A DNA stretch of 55,600 nt from Kitasatospora sp. MAA19 (GCF_029894125.1 NZ_JARXYZ010000047.1:1-55600), one strand, 5' to 3'. Shown: positions 9,241-16,839, numbered from the stretch's first letter. Made by a program: numbers and translations. The notes: a model not told the origin generated them from the sequence alone.

Positions 9241-9535
9241 CCTTCGCCGCCGAGGCGGATCTTCCAGGTCAGACCGCCTCGGGACCGTCTCAGTCCCTCG
9301 TCCGGGCGGTGGTTTCGAGGCATCGTCCCCCTTTTGGGACGTGTGTGGGGGACGGAGCCTTGCGTCCATCGGCGTATGGACGGTCTCGGCGGCTGCTCTC
9401 CGGTGCTGACGGCAGCCGCTTTCACTGGCCGTCAGGATGCTCTTGGCTCCACACCTGTGCAACATCACACGGATGCCTCACGAAGTCACCCAATTGCCGC
9501 GCACGAAATGCCGGCCCCGCGCGTAGAATCGATTA
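9241..9535. other. Intergenic stretch before the candidate RiPP locus
   Basis: No gene is supported here. An imperfect stem (GAGGCGG at 9252 with CCGCCTC at 9274) is visible. A TAGAAT at 9524-9529 is a plausible -10 box for the peptide gene, but no convincing -35 lies 17-18 bases upstream. A TTGCCG at 9494 is 24 bases away. Confidence 0.35.
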
Positions 9536-9567
9536 GCAGGCATTCGCCTGCACCCAATTTCATTGGG
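9536..9567 (+). promoter_or_regulatory. Two adjacent perfect hairpins in the leader of the peptide gene
   Basis: GCAGGC-ATTC-GCCTGC (9536-9551) is followed one base later by CCCAAT-TTC-ATTGGG (9553-9567). Both stems are perfect six-base pairs. They lie between the candidate -10 box and the AAGGGG ribosome-binding site (9578-9583), so they would sit in the 5' leader of the precursor mRNA. They could be RNA structures or paired protein-binding sites. Confidence 0.45.
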
Positions 9568-9588
9568 CCCATCCGTTAAGGGGTTCTC

Positions 9589-9786
9589 ATGTCCGACGAC
9601 TCCAGCACGGTCAAGAAACTCAACGTACAAATTGCAGAGCTCGTCAAGGAGGTCAGGGCTGAAGATCTCGTTCAGGTCCTCATGGGGCCTGAAGAATCCC
9701 TCCTCCGTCTGGCCGATCAGCAGCAACAGCAGCAGCAACAACAGGTCAAGCGGCCGGCGGAAAGGGCTACAGAAATCCCCTCTTAG
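9589..9786 (+). CDS. Candidate RiPP precursor peptide with a nine-glutamine run
   Basis: A 65-aa peptide with a clear RBS (AAGGGG five bases before the ATG). Residues 1-43 form an acidic, leader-like amphipathic helix (KKLNVQIAELVKEVRAEDLV). Residues 44-52 are nine consecutive Gln, followed by VKRPAERATEIPS. The Gln codons mix CAG and CAA, so this is not a pure triplet expansion. The gene lies 81 bases upstream of a B12-binding radical SAM gene in the same direction, with similar lower-GC codon use. No known RiPP leader family is recognised. The role as modification substrate is inferred from size, helix-rich leader, low-complexity core and the neighbour. Confidence 0.6.
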   Translation: MSDDSSTVKKLNVQIAELVKEVRAEDLVQVLMGPEESLLRLADQQQQQQQQQVKRPAERATEIPS

Positions 9787-9867
9787 TCGGCAGCGGAGGG
9801 CCGGTGACTCGACTGCCCCGGTCCTCCGTTCCATAAACCCATGCGATTCCGAAGGACGCTGCATTCC

Positions 9868-11877
9868 ATGCCCGATTTGTTGCTCGTGTTTCCTCCCCAG
9901 TGGAGCCCGTTCCAGCCTGCCTTGTCCCTGCCGTCCCTGTCGGCATGGCTGAAGCGAGCACGTTTCCAGGTGCAGTCCTTCGACATGAATCTGGCATTTT
10001 ACGAGTGGCTCCTCTCTGACGAGTGCGCCGGGCTGCTGATCGGACATTTGGATGCACTTGACTGGAGTGAGGATACGAAGCTTGCCTATCGCTCCATCTT
10101 CCTTCGTGCGGCAGATTTCCGCCAGGGAATCCAGAATTTGAAGGATGACTCGACGGCAGAGCAAGCCACGTATGTCAGTCAGCACTACCAAGCAGTAAAG
10201 TCCCTAGAGATCTACATGGACGCAATTTCAGAGGTGGAGCAGAGTTTCACAATCACACCTTATGATTTCCGCCTCGCGGCGGATAACCTTCGCACTTCCG
10301 CTTTGGAGCTGGCGGTTGAATCACCTCCGGAACTCATCGATCGATTCGTGCAAAAAATTGCATCGGAAGTTATCGCGCCAGCCAGCGCCAATGCGATTGG
10401 GATCTCGTGCATTGGCCAAGAGCAGCTCTACTTCACGCTGTTGCTTGGTGCCTCTCTGAAGAAGAGTGGCATCACAATTCCAATCTTCGTCGGGGGAACG
10501 ATCTTCGCAAGGATTTACGAGCGTGGTGCGATCACCCCGGGCTGGTTTCAGCGATTCTTCGACATCATTGTGAGGAATGAGGGAGAAAAGCCGTGCGAAC
10601 AGCTCCTCTCCAATCTTCGGGACGGCAGAGAGCTCATCTACAAGGTCCCCAGCATCGTCTACGCTGAGGGAGACAATCTGGTGGCTTCTCCTATTTGTGC
10701 ACCATTGTCACCAGCAGAGCTCCCGACTCCCGATTTTGATGACACTCCCTTGAACAGGTATTTCTCGACGGAGATCACCCTCCCGCTCCTTTCGTCTCGC
10801 GGTTGCTATTGGGGTAAGTGTGAGTTCTGCCACCATGGCATGGTGTATGGAGAGAAGTATGCGGGCTACGACGTGTCGCGCGTACTGGAATCCGTAACGC
10901 TTCTGGCTGAAAGGTACGGAGTTCACCACTTCGCCTTCAATGACGAGGCCATTCCCCCAAAAATCGCCCGCGCCATCGGGGAGAAATTTCCAGAGAACGA
11001 GAAGACCGGATGGAACTTCACCGGCCTCATCAAGTTTGAGAAGTTCTTCAAGAACGAGGACTTCCGTAATCTTCACAACATCGGATTTCGATCCCTATAT
11101 GTGGGGCTGGAGTCTGCGTCGGAGCGCGTCCTTGCGCTCATGAAGAAGAACAATACGCGCGAGACAATGGTCAGCAATCTCTCTGACGCGACGTCGGCGG
11201 GGATCTGGATGCATTGTTTCGCATTCTTCGGATTCCCGGGCGAAACCGACGCGGAAGCCCAAGAGACACATGACTTCATCCTGCAGAATGCCGACATCAT
11301 CAGTTCCTACGGATCTGCAATTTTCGTCCTGGAGCACAACGCTCCGATCTTCCGCCACCTCGCGGACTATGGGCTTAAGATCAAGTCGCTCCCCAGCGAC
11401 AATATTGACGTCTACTATGACTTCGAGGTTAGCACTGGAATCACGCCAGGCAGGGCTTTGGAGTGGATGCATAAGCTCAACAATGCGGCTCTGGATATCC
11501 CGAGCTATAATGCTGCAGGTTGGCTTCCGAGAGAGCTTCAACTGTGTGTTCTGGCCAAGATGACTCCACAAGATCTGGTCTCATCTGGTTTGCGGATTCG
11601 CGAGCAGGGCGGACTCCCCGGCGAGCTCCCCCTACGTGATTTCCTAGGTCTGGAAATGCACCCCTCGGATTCCGCCCGTATCATCGTCAATCGCATTAAC
11701 GGGCGGGTATTCTTCGCCAGAGGAAAAATGGCCGAGCTGTTCGACCTGTGCTGCGGTGAGGGCCTGACAATGAACGAAGCCCTACAGTGCGCGCCAGACG
11801 TGTTCAGTCGATTGAGCTCTGGCGGTGCACGGCTGACGTCCGAGGCAGTTCTCTCGCCGGTTCCTGCTCCTCTCTAA
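9868..11877 (+). CDS. B12-binding radical SAM enzyme
   Basis: The product is about 669 aa. The start at 9868 is chosen for the GAAGGA nine to ten bases upstream; an in-frame ATG at 9841 lacks one. The N-terminal 250 residues resemble a cobalamin-binding Rossmann domain (IPIFVGGTIFARIY, then a conserved NEGE). The radical SAM core starts at about residue 310 with SRGCYWGKCEFCHHG, whose Cys-x4-Cys-x2-Cys pattern is seen in B12-radical SAM subfamilies and would hold the 4Fe-4S cluster. The end (residues 540-669) is an extra domain possibly for peptide recognition. Such enzymes methylate unactivated carbons or rearrange peptide residues. The adjacent polyGln peptide is the obvious candidate substrate. 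Many A/T-ending codons suggest lateral transfer. Confidence 0.85.
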   Translation: MPDLLLVFPPQWSPFQPALSLPSLSAWLKRARFQVQSFDMNLAFYEWLLSDECAGLLIGHLDALDWSEDTKLAYRSIFLRAADFRQGIQNLKDDSTAEQATYVSQHYQAVKSLEIYMDAISEVEQSFTITPYDFRLAADNLRTSALELAVESPPELIDRFVQKIASEVIAPASANAIGISCIGQEQLYFTLLLGASLKKSGITIPIFVGGTIFARIYERGAITPGWFQRFFDIIVRNEGEKPCEQLLSNLRDGRELIYKVPSIVYAEGDNLVASPICAPLSPAELPTPDFDDTPLNRYFSTEITLPLLSSRGCYWGKCEFCHHGMVYGEKYAGYDVSRVLESVTLLAERYGVHHFAFNDEAIPPKIARAIGEKFPENEKTGWNFTGLIKFEKFFKNEDFRNLHNIGFRSLYVGLESASERVLALMKKNNTRETMVSNLSDATSAGIWMHCFAFFGFPGETDAEAQETHDFILQNADIISSYGSAIFVLEHNAPIFRHLADYGLKIKSLPSDNIDVYYDFEVSTGITPGRALEWMHKLNNAALDIPSYNAAGWLPRELQLCVLAKMTPQDLVSSGLRIREQGGLPGELPLRDFLGLEMHPSDSARIIVNRINGRVFFARGKMAELFDLCCGEGLTMNEALQCAPDVFSRLSSGGARLTSEAVLSPVPAPL

Positions 11878-11891
11878 GAACGGCTATTTGA

Positions 11892-11990
11892 ACTCCGGCG
11901 ATCAGCGACGCCTACGCGAGCAAGTTCTACACACACGCACGCGACGTGGCCGCGCTGGCCGCCGAGATCGAAGCCCTGCGCGACAAGTAG
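11892..11990 (+). pseudogene. 3' remnant of an unidentified gene
   Basis: An open frame preceded by an in-frame stop (11889) encodes ISDAYASKFYTHARDVAAL and then AAEIEALRDK before TAG. The regular helical pattern and typical high-GC codon use look like the true C-terminus of a lost gene rather than chance. No start codon or RBS is present. The family is not recognised. Confidence 0.35.
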
Positions 11991-12030
11991 CCCTCCGCCG
12001 GAGAACGCCGCTTCCCTTCGGCGCCTGAGG

Positions 12031-12537
12031 TCAGTGGAGAGCATGCGACCGCTGTTGCGGCGCGGGCAGGGTGAAGTTCAGCCCGTTCTCGTCGAGGGCA
12101 TTGAAGACGGTCACCCGACCGATGTGGAAGACGAAGCTGACATCAACGCTCCCCTGGGCCACATCGTCGCCGGTCCATTCGAGCAGCTCGACGCTCTGGA
12201 GGGTCAGGCCTCGGAGTGCCCGCAGCTCGGCCAGCGGTTCCGGACGCCACGCCAGATCGAACCCTGGCCAGCGCACTGGACGATGGGGGTCGATCGTGGC
12301 CCAGGTGAGGGCAATGTCGTCGAACTTGTAGTGATTGATCTCGACTTGTTCACCCTCGAAGTCGAGCAGCACAGGACAGTCGCAGAACCACTCGTCATCC
12401 TTCAGGTCCCAGGCCATCCAGACCCGCGTCAGCGTGCGTCCGCGCAGGGCGCCCAGACGGCGCCCGTGCTGGCGCGTCACGGCGTCACGGCCGTTCAACC
12501 ACTGTGGCTGGTATCGCGCAATGTCGAAATCGAACAC
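12031..12537 (-). CDS. Hypothetical 168-aa protein
   Basis: A tryptophan-rich soluble protein with no signal peptide or membrane segment (VWMAWDLKDDEWFCDCPV at residues 39-56, then a predominantly beta-like pattern). It starts MFDFDIARYQPQWLNG, reads to a normal stop and has typical high-GC codon use, so it is probably real. No family is recognised. It is convergent with the low-GC radical SAM gene and divergent from the broken tnpB fragment, and its start sits at the boundary where that fragment begins. Confidence 0.6.
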   Translation of the reverse strand: MFDFDIARYQPQWLNGRDAVTRQHGRRLGALRGRTLTRVWMAWDLKDDEWFCDCPVLLDFEGEQVEINHYKFDDIALTWATIDPHRPVRWPGFDLAWRPEPLAELRALRGLTLQSVELLEWTGDDVAQGSVDVSFVFHIGRVTVFNALDENGLNFTLPAPQQRSHALH

Positions 12538-12589
12538 GCGATCATCTTGCCAGCATCAGCATCACAGGATCGACGACAGAGCCCGTTCA

Positions 12590-13244
12590 CCCGTGCCTGC
12601 CTGAGTACTTCAACGAGTACGCGAGCCGTGACCTCAACGCCCCCAGGAGCCAGGCATTCGGACAGTTCCAATACCCGACTCCACCATTAGGCCGGCCAGG
12701 CGGCGCCCAGGCCGTCTTCCACCACGAATGGAAGAAGGGGGAGGCGAAGGAGAAACTCAAGCGGACCGTCGAGGCATACCGGCAGTTCGAACAGGGACAA
12801 CTGCCCGTCGGCCCTGGAGCCGACGCTCTACTGGCCGCCTTCCGCGCCGTCGAGGACGAGCTGACCGACCACGAGCCGGGCCCGGCGAAGGTGGTCACCG
12901 ACCGGCAGGTCGAGTTGCTGCTGAAGAAGAAGGCGTCGGTGCTGCACCTGTCCGCGGCGAACTACTGCTGGTTCGAAGACCCCGCGAAGGCGCTGTGTCT
13001 CAAGCTCGCAGGCGCCAAATCCACAGCGGCTCCACTGGCCGGGTTGTGTGACAGCTCCCGCTGCCCGCAAGCAACCCACCACCTCGTCCACCGCTCCGTC
13101 TGGCACGCCGCGGCCAACAACGGCGCCGTCCTACTGGCCAGCCCCCGCATCCCGGCCGGGGAGAAGGAACGGATGCGGGCCGAGCACGAGCGGTCCATGC
13201 GGGTCCTCCAGGAGATCGACAAAGCAGCCGGAAAGGCCGGATGA
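12590..13244 (+). pseudogene. 5'-truncated Tn554-type TnpB (recombinase) C-terminal part
   Basis: From about 12590 the frame encodes the C-terminal region of a Tn554-type TnpB integrase: LPEYFNEYASRDLNAP, then the Cys-rich signature AANYCWFEDPAKALCLKLAG and LCDSSRCPQATHHLVHRSVW, ending KAAGKAG. The catalytic recombinase domain that should precede it is absent, replaced by the convergent hypothetical gene, so this copy cannot recombine DNA. A GTG at 12504 opens the frame but the first 30 codons look unrelated. Three bases separate its stop from the ATG of the tnpC-like gene. Confidence 0.65.
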
Positions 13245-13245
13245 C

Positions 13246-13866
13246 ATGGCACTCAGCCACCAGCAGCGCGACCAGCTCGAACGACGCATCCGCGCGGCCA
13301 TCGACCGGCTGCTGGCCGGGCAGATCCCGCCCGGCGGCGCATGCGACATCAAGACGCTCGCCCGCGAGGCGGGCATCTCCCGCGCCGCTCTCTACCGGAC
13401 CTGGGGCCACCTCAAGGACGAGTTCGAGAAGCGGCGGGCGGCCGCCCAGGCTGCCGGCCAGCAGCCCGACCCGCGCGAGGCCCGCATCGCCCAGTTGCGC
13501 GATCTGAACCAGCGGCTCACCGGCAAACTCGCCCGCACCCACACGGAGTTCAACCAGCTCAAGGAACGCCACCGAATGCTGCTGTCCGCCCTCGCGGCCA
13601 AGGACGACGAGCTCCAGCGCCTCCGCCGCGAGCGAAGTACGTTCAGCCGCGAACTCGACACCCTGGCAACCGACATGGAGCAAGGGGGCGATGCCGGGAG
13701 CGTCATCCCCCTGCCCGCCGCTGAGCGCCTATGTCCTTCAGGGCGTGGTGGCCTAGCGAGTGGCATTCGAAGCACCCGGGGTGTTGATCACGCGCATGCG
13801 GATGCGGGGCGGCGGGTGAGCATGGGCGAGCGGAGCTTGGGTAGTCATCCACCACCCCATCGGTAG
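13246..13866 (+). CDS. TnpC-like HTH and coiled-coil accessory protein
   Basis: The product is 206 aa, immediately downstream of the tnpB remnant. Residues 1-55 carry an HTH (IKTLAREAGISRAALYRTWG). Residues 60-145 form a long coiled coil (LNQRLTGKLARTHTEFNQLK and following heptads). This fits TnpC accessory proteins of Tn554-type elements, which influence orientation and frequency of transposition. After about residue 160 (IPLPAAERLCPSGRG) the sequence becomes Gly/Arg/His-rich and unlike the rest, so the native stop may be lost and the tail may be read-through. Confidence 0.6.
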   Translation: MALSHQQRDQLERRIRAAIDRLLAGQIPPGGACDIKTLAREAGISRAALYRTWGHLKDEFEKRRAAAQAAGQQPDPREARIAQLRDLNQRLTGKLARTHTEFNQLKERHRMLLSALAAKDDELQRLRRERSTFSRELDTLATDMEQGGDAGSVIPLPAAERLCPSGRGGLASGIRSTRGVDHAHADAGRRVSMGERSLGSHPPPHR

Positions 13867-13920
13867 TCACGATGCCGATGTGCCGTCAATTCTGTTGAGT
13901 GACAACGGGAGACACGCCTC

Positions 13921-14334
13921 ATGGCCAGGTGGACTTGGGTGGAGATTTACCCTCCTTGGGGCAGGCTCGATGCGAGCGTGTTCACGCAACGCCATCCCCG
14001 GCACTTCAATCCCTATGGGAGGTCGTTCACGACCTTCGAGACCGCCAGCGAGGCCATCATCGACCTGCGGGACTGGCTGTTGGACGTTGGTGGCCGGGTG
14101 CACTATCAAACGGACAGCCTGCCGCAGGTCCCACTAGGTGAGTTCGTCATTTGGTTCGATGATCACCGGGCCTGGATGGTTTTCACGGTGCCGGAGGGGG
14201 CGTCCCCGGTTCAGAGTGCTGCTCTAGCGACCTGGCAGCTCTGGCAGCACCGGGCACGGGAGGTCTGGATGAAGGACTCGGTTAGCCGTAAGAAGCGGCA
14301 CAACGGCAGGATGGGACTCTGGCAGCCGAAGTGA
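13921..14334 (+). CDS. Hypothetical protein A of a paralogous pair
   Basis: The product is 137 aa with a GGGAG RBS eight bases upstream. It begins MARWTWVEIYPPWGRLDASV and has a tryptophan-rich core (VIWFDDHRAWMVFTVPEGAS). It is clearly related to the gene at 14480: both share WTWV near the start, FxTFxTAS..., xWMVFxVPxGA and a basic C-terminal motif (VWMKDSVSRKK against EFMKSSFVYRR). No known domain is recognised. A strong terminator follows directly. Confidence 0.65.
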   Translation: MARWTWVEIYPPWGRLDASVFTQRHPRHFNPYGRSFTTFETASEAIIDLRDWLLDVGGRVHYQTDSLPQVPLGEFVIWFDDHRAWMVFTVPEGASPVQSAALATWQLWQHRAREVWMKDSVSRKKRHNGRMGLWQPK

Positions 14335-14338
14335 GCAA

Positions 14339-14370
14339 GAGAGGCCCGGCCGAAGGTGGCCGGGCCTCTC
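14339..14370 (+). terminator. Rho-independent-like terminator after hypothetical gene A
   Basis: A perfect 13-base stem (GAGAGGCCCGGCC, loop GAAGGT, GGCCGGGCCTCTC) begins four bases after the TGA at 14332-14334. It lacks a long T tract, which is common in Streptomyces terminators. Confidence 0.75.
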
Positions 14371-14479
14371 TCATGCTCACGGGCCGGACTGTGAGGCGAC
14401 GACGGTGTCCGTGCCGTCTTCCACTCCGGGGTCGTCCGTGCGGACCGCTGGTCAGGGACTGCATTCCAAGGGAGGCAGC

Positions 14480-15034
14480 ATGGAAAAGTGGACCTGGGTT
14501 CAGGTTTCGAGCCCCTGGGAGGCCGGGGAGCGTGGGTCAAGGGACTTCTCGCAAGTTTTCATTGACGGCTCCTACGGTGGCGAGCACTTCAGAACGTTCG
14601 ACACCGCCAGCCAGGCGAGCTCCGATCTGCGCACCTTTTTGCTAGGCGAGGGCGACGGCCAGTGGCCAGGCTTTGCGGCTTGCGCGGCGCTCTTGACCAG
14701 CGATGTCACGGGCGGTGAGTTCATGCTGTGGGGCATGGAGCCACCCCGGGCATGGCTGGTATTCCGAGTGCCCGACGGTGCACACCCAGCCGTGGTCGGG
14801 GCGGCTATGCACAAGCGATGGAAGGCGCAAGCTCATGACGAATTCATGAAGTCGTCATTCGTCTACCGAAGGGGAGAGCTCCAGGGCTATCGCCCTGGTG
14901 TTTGGACTCCCGCCAGGCGTCGCCCTTCTCCGCCAACAACTCCCGGCAGGCGTAGTGCTTCTCCGCCAACAAGCGGAGGATGCGCGACCACCCTCGTGCT
15001 GATCATCTGCGCAATCGTGTTCCTGCTCTCTTGA
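14480..15034 (+). CDS. Hypothetical protein B of the pair, with C-terminal membrane segment
   Basis: The product is 184 aa from the ATG at 14480, chosen for the GGGAGG six bases upstream. Residues 1-130 are homologous to the gene at 13921 (WTWVQVSSPWEAGE, FRTFDTASQASSDL, AWLVFRVPDGAHPAV). Unlike its sibling it continues with a Pro/Arg/Ser-rich linker (about residues 140-168) and a hydrophobic end (TTLVLIICAIVFLLS) that would anchor it in the membrane with the body inside the cell. The pair looks like a tandem duplication followed by addition of an anchor. The function is unknown. Confidence 0.65.
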   Translation: MEKWTWVQVSSPWEAGERGSRDFSQVFIDGSYGGEHFRTFDTASQASSDLRTFLLGEGDGQWPGFAACAALLTSDVTGGEFMLWGMEPPRAWLVFRVPDGAHPAVVGAAMHKRWKAQAHDEFMKSSFVYRRGELQGYRPGVWTPARRRPSPPTTPGRRSASPPTSGGCATTLVLIICAIVFLLS

Positions 15035-15342
15035 GAACCTTGCTCTCAAGCCCTCGGGCCGACGGGCTCGGTAGCCTGGGTATCAGGTGGGCCCCAGGGC
15101 AAGTTGGTGGCCACCAACTTGAGAACGATCAAGGCCGAGTCGGTCCGCCGACCGAGTTCGCCGGCCTCCGGGTGAGAGGTCTCCCTGGAGACCGCCCCGT
15201 ACTTCGCACCCACCCCGACACTCCGGTCGTCGAACGGTCGCAGTGACCGTTCGACGAGCACTTCCACGAATCCCTCATTCCGGACATTCGCGGGTTGACC
15301 TGTGGCTTCGGGGATTGGAAACAGGTAGTCATTTAGCGGAGA
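15035..15342. other. Intergenic region with two long inverted repeats
   Basis: No gene is supported on either strand. A perfect 20-base palindrome (AAGTTGGTGG-CCACCAACTT) lies exactly at 15101-15120. A 13-base stem with a five-base loop (TCGTCGAACGGTC-GCAGT-GACCGTTCGACGA) lies at 15227-15257. The second lies between convergent genes and could end transcription. The palindrome has no loop and fits a dimeric operator better. Confidence 0.45.
15101..15120. promoter_or_regulatory. Perfect 20-bp palindrome, candidate operator
   Basis: AAGTTGGTGGCCACCAACTT is self-complementary over its full length with no loop, a shape typical of a binding site for a dimeric regulator. The cognate protein is not evident. 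Confidence 0.4.
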
Positions 15343-15822
15343 TCACAAGCGGGTGATCAGGAGCGCGGAGACAAGCAGAGCCAAGGCGTGCAGAGCTTGA
15401 TCAGCCAAGTACATCCCATTGAGCCCGCCCGTCCGCAGGTTGGCGAAGTCCGGCGAGCCGGTGTGCTGCAGCAGCCATCGCACCGGCCAACGCCGGTCCA
15501 GCACAGCATGGCTGGCCGCCGACCATGCAAAGCCGGCGGCCAGCCCGGTCACGGACAGCGGGAGCGGGATGAACAGCCATACCAGGGCGAGAAGCGCGGC
15601 CATGACGAGGTGGTACTGGCCAACATGGGCCAGGCAGGCCATCCAACCCCGGCGCGGACTCACCCCGGCGGACACATCATCGGCGCTCGGCGCACCCTTG
15701 TTCGCGGCCTGGTGATCGCTCTGGCCGAGTACGTGGTCCGCGACGTTGTGACCAACGGCCAGCACAGCCCAGACGGAACCGAACGTCGCCAAGGTGGCGA
15801 GCTGATCGATCGACGTCGTCAT
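15343..15822 (-). CDS. DUF3307-like membrane protein
   Basis: The product is 159 aa with about four hydrophobic segments (LATLATFGSVWAVLAVGH at the N-terminus, MAALLALVWLFIPLPLSV, a middle AAGFAWSAASHAVLD, and HALALLVSALLITRL at the end). The pattern AVGHNVADHVLGQSDHQAANKG matches the start of the DUF3307 family common on Streptomyces chromosomes and conjugative elements. The start ATG overlaps the stop of the upstream 80-aa gene (ATGA), so both are made together. The function of the family is not known. Confidence 0.7.
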   Translation of the reverse strand: MTTSIDQLATLATFGSVWAVLAVGHNVADHVLGQSDHQAANKGAPSADDVSAGVSPRRGWMACLAHVGQYHLVMAALLALVWLFIPLPLSVTGLAAGFAWSAASHAVLDRRWPVRWLLQHTGSPDFANLRTGGLNGMYLADQALHALALLVSALLITRL

Positions 15823-16061
15823 GCCGTCACCCCTGAGAGTGCATTCCGAGGCGCAATGTCGACGCCCGCCAACCGAGACACCCGAACGGAATCTCGGGCG
15901 GACCGCGCTCGGCGAATGCCCCTCGAAAGCGAGACGCCGAGGAAGGTGGACACGGCCTTTGCCGCGTTAACCCAGTGATCGGCGAGGTCGGCGGAGGCGC
16001 GGAGGAGGGTGTAGGCCGTGGCGAAGGCGGCGGCTCGGGAGGTGGGATGCGGTGTGGGCAT
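15819..16061 (-). CDS. Small 80-aa protein coupled to the DUF3307-like gene
   Basis: It starts MPTPHPTSRAAAFATAYTLL and continues ASADLADHWVNAAKAV. The ADHWV motif echoes the AVGHNVADHV stretch of the downstream DUF3307-like protein, so it may be an N-terminal duplicate of that family joined to a different, Arg-rich tail (SLSRGIRRARSARDSVRVSR). The ATGA overlap with the next gene supports translation. It is divergent from the TetR gene, with 62 bases between the two starts. Confidence 0.55.
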   Translation of the reverse strand: MPTPHPTSRAAAFATAYTLLRASADLADHWVNAAKAVSTFLGVSLSRGIRRARSARDSVRVSRLAGVDIAPRNALSGVTA

Positions 16062-16123
16062 GGGGGCTCCTGGCGGGGTGAGGGTTTTCTGGGGTGGTGG
16101 TGCGTTGTGGTAGCAAGGCAGGC

Positions 16124-16753
16124 ATGACGGAACGGCCTGGCGAGCGCAGCTCGTACCATCACGGATCCCTGCCGGAGGCGCTGGTCGAGGCGGCGTGCGA
16201 GCTGCTGGACGAGTGCGGGCAGGAGAAGGTGAGCATGCGGGAGGTGGCGCGGCGGGCCGGGGTGTCGGCGGGGGCACCGTTTCGTCATTTCGCGGACCGG
16301 CAGGCGCTGTTGACGGCGGTGGCGGACCGGGTGCTGGCCGACTTCGCGCGGTGGCAGGAGGGCGAGGCGGCGGCGGTGGAGCCGGTCGGGGGGTCGGTGA
16401 TGCGGGCGATCGGGCTCGGCTTCGTCCGGTACGCGCTGCACCACCCGCGCCGGTTCGAGTTGTTGCGTTCGCGGGTGTTCACGGCCTCCCGGGAGCCGGA
16501 GTTGCGGGAGCAACTGGACGGTATGGACCGGGAGTTCACCGGCCTGATCGTGGCGGATCAGGAGGCCGGCCGGCTGCGTCCGGGGGATCCGGTGCTGGTG
16601 GGGTTGGCCGGGCAGGCGCTGGTGTACGGCTTGGCGCAGATGATCGTGGACGGTTATTTGCCGGGGGAGCGGGCGGAGGAGTTGGCCGGGCAGGTACTGG
16701 ACACCTTCGGTCAGGGTGTGGCCGGCGGCTCCGCCAACCACCAGGCGCAGTAA
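16124..16753 (+). CDS. TetR-family transcriptional regulator
   Basis: The product is 209 aa from ATG 16124; in-frame GTG 16094 is weaker. The N-terminal HTH is classic TetR (LVEAACELLDECGQEKVSMR then EVARRAGVSAGAPFRHFADR, residues 20-60). The C-terminal ligand domain has the TetR_C pattern (FVRYALHHPRRFELLRS). The gene ends 86 bases before the DUF4188 gene, and a promoter overlapped by an inverted repeat lies between them, suggesting it represses that gene. Confidence 0.9.
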   Translation: MTERPGERSSYHHGSLPEALVEAACELLDECGQEKVSMREVARRAGVSAGAPFRHFADRQALLTAVADRVLADFARWQEGEAAAVEPVGGSVMRAIGLGFVRYALHHPRRFELLRSRVFTASREPELREQLDGMDREFTGLIVADQEAGRLRPGDPVLVGLAGQALVYGLAQMIVDGYLPGERAEELAGQVLDTFGQGVAGGSANHQAQ

Positions 16754-16776
16754 CCGATTTGTGCGCGCCAGGAGCC

Positions 16777-16817
16777 TTGACCGGATTTCCCGGCCCTGAT
16801 GTAATCACCGCTTACAT
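16777..16817 (+). promoter_or_regulatory. Promoter with overlapping inverted repeat before the DUF4188 gene
   Basis: TTGACC (16777-16782) and TGTAAT (16800-16805) are spaced by exactly 17 bases, a good sigma70-type promoter. ATGTAA-TCACCGC-TTACAT (16799-16817) is an inverted repeat that overlaps the -10 box, the expected position for a repressor such as the TetR protein encoded just upstream. Confidence 0.55.
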
Positions 16818-16839
16818 GGGATGGGTGCGGGAGGCCGAG

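Noticed and set aside
9720..9747. Polyglutamine tract as simple CAG triplet expansion
   Set aside because: The codons alternate CAG and CAA, so the amino-acid run is kept without a pure DNA repeat.
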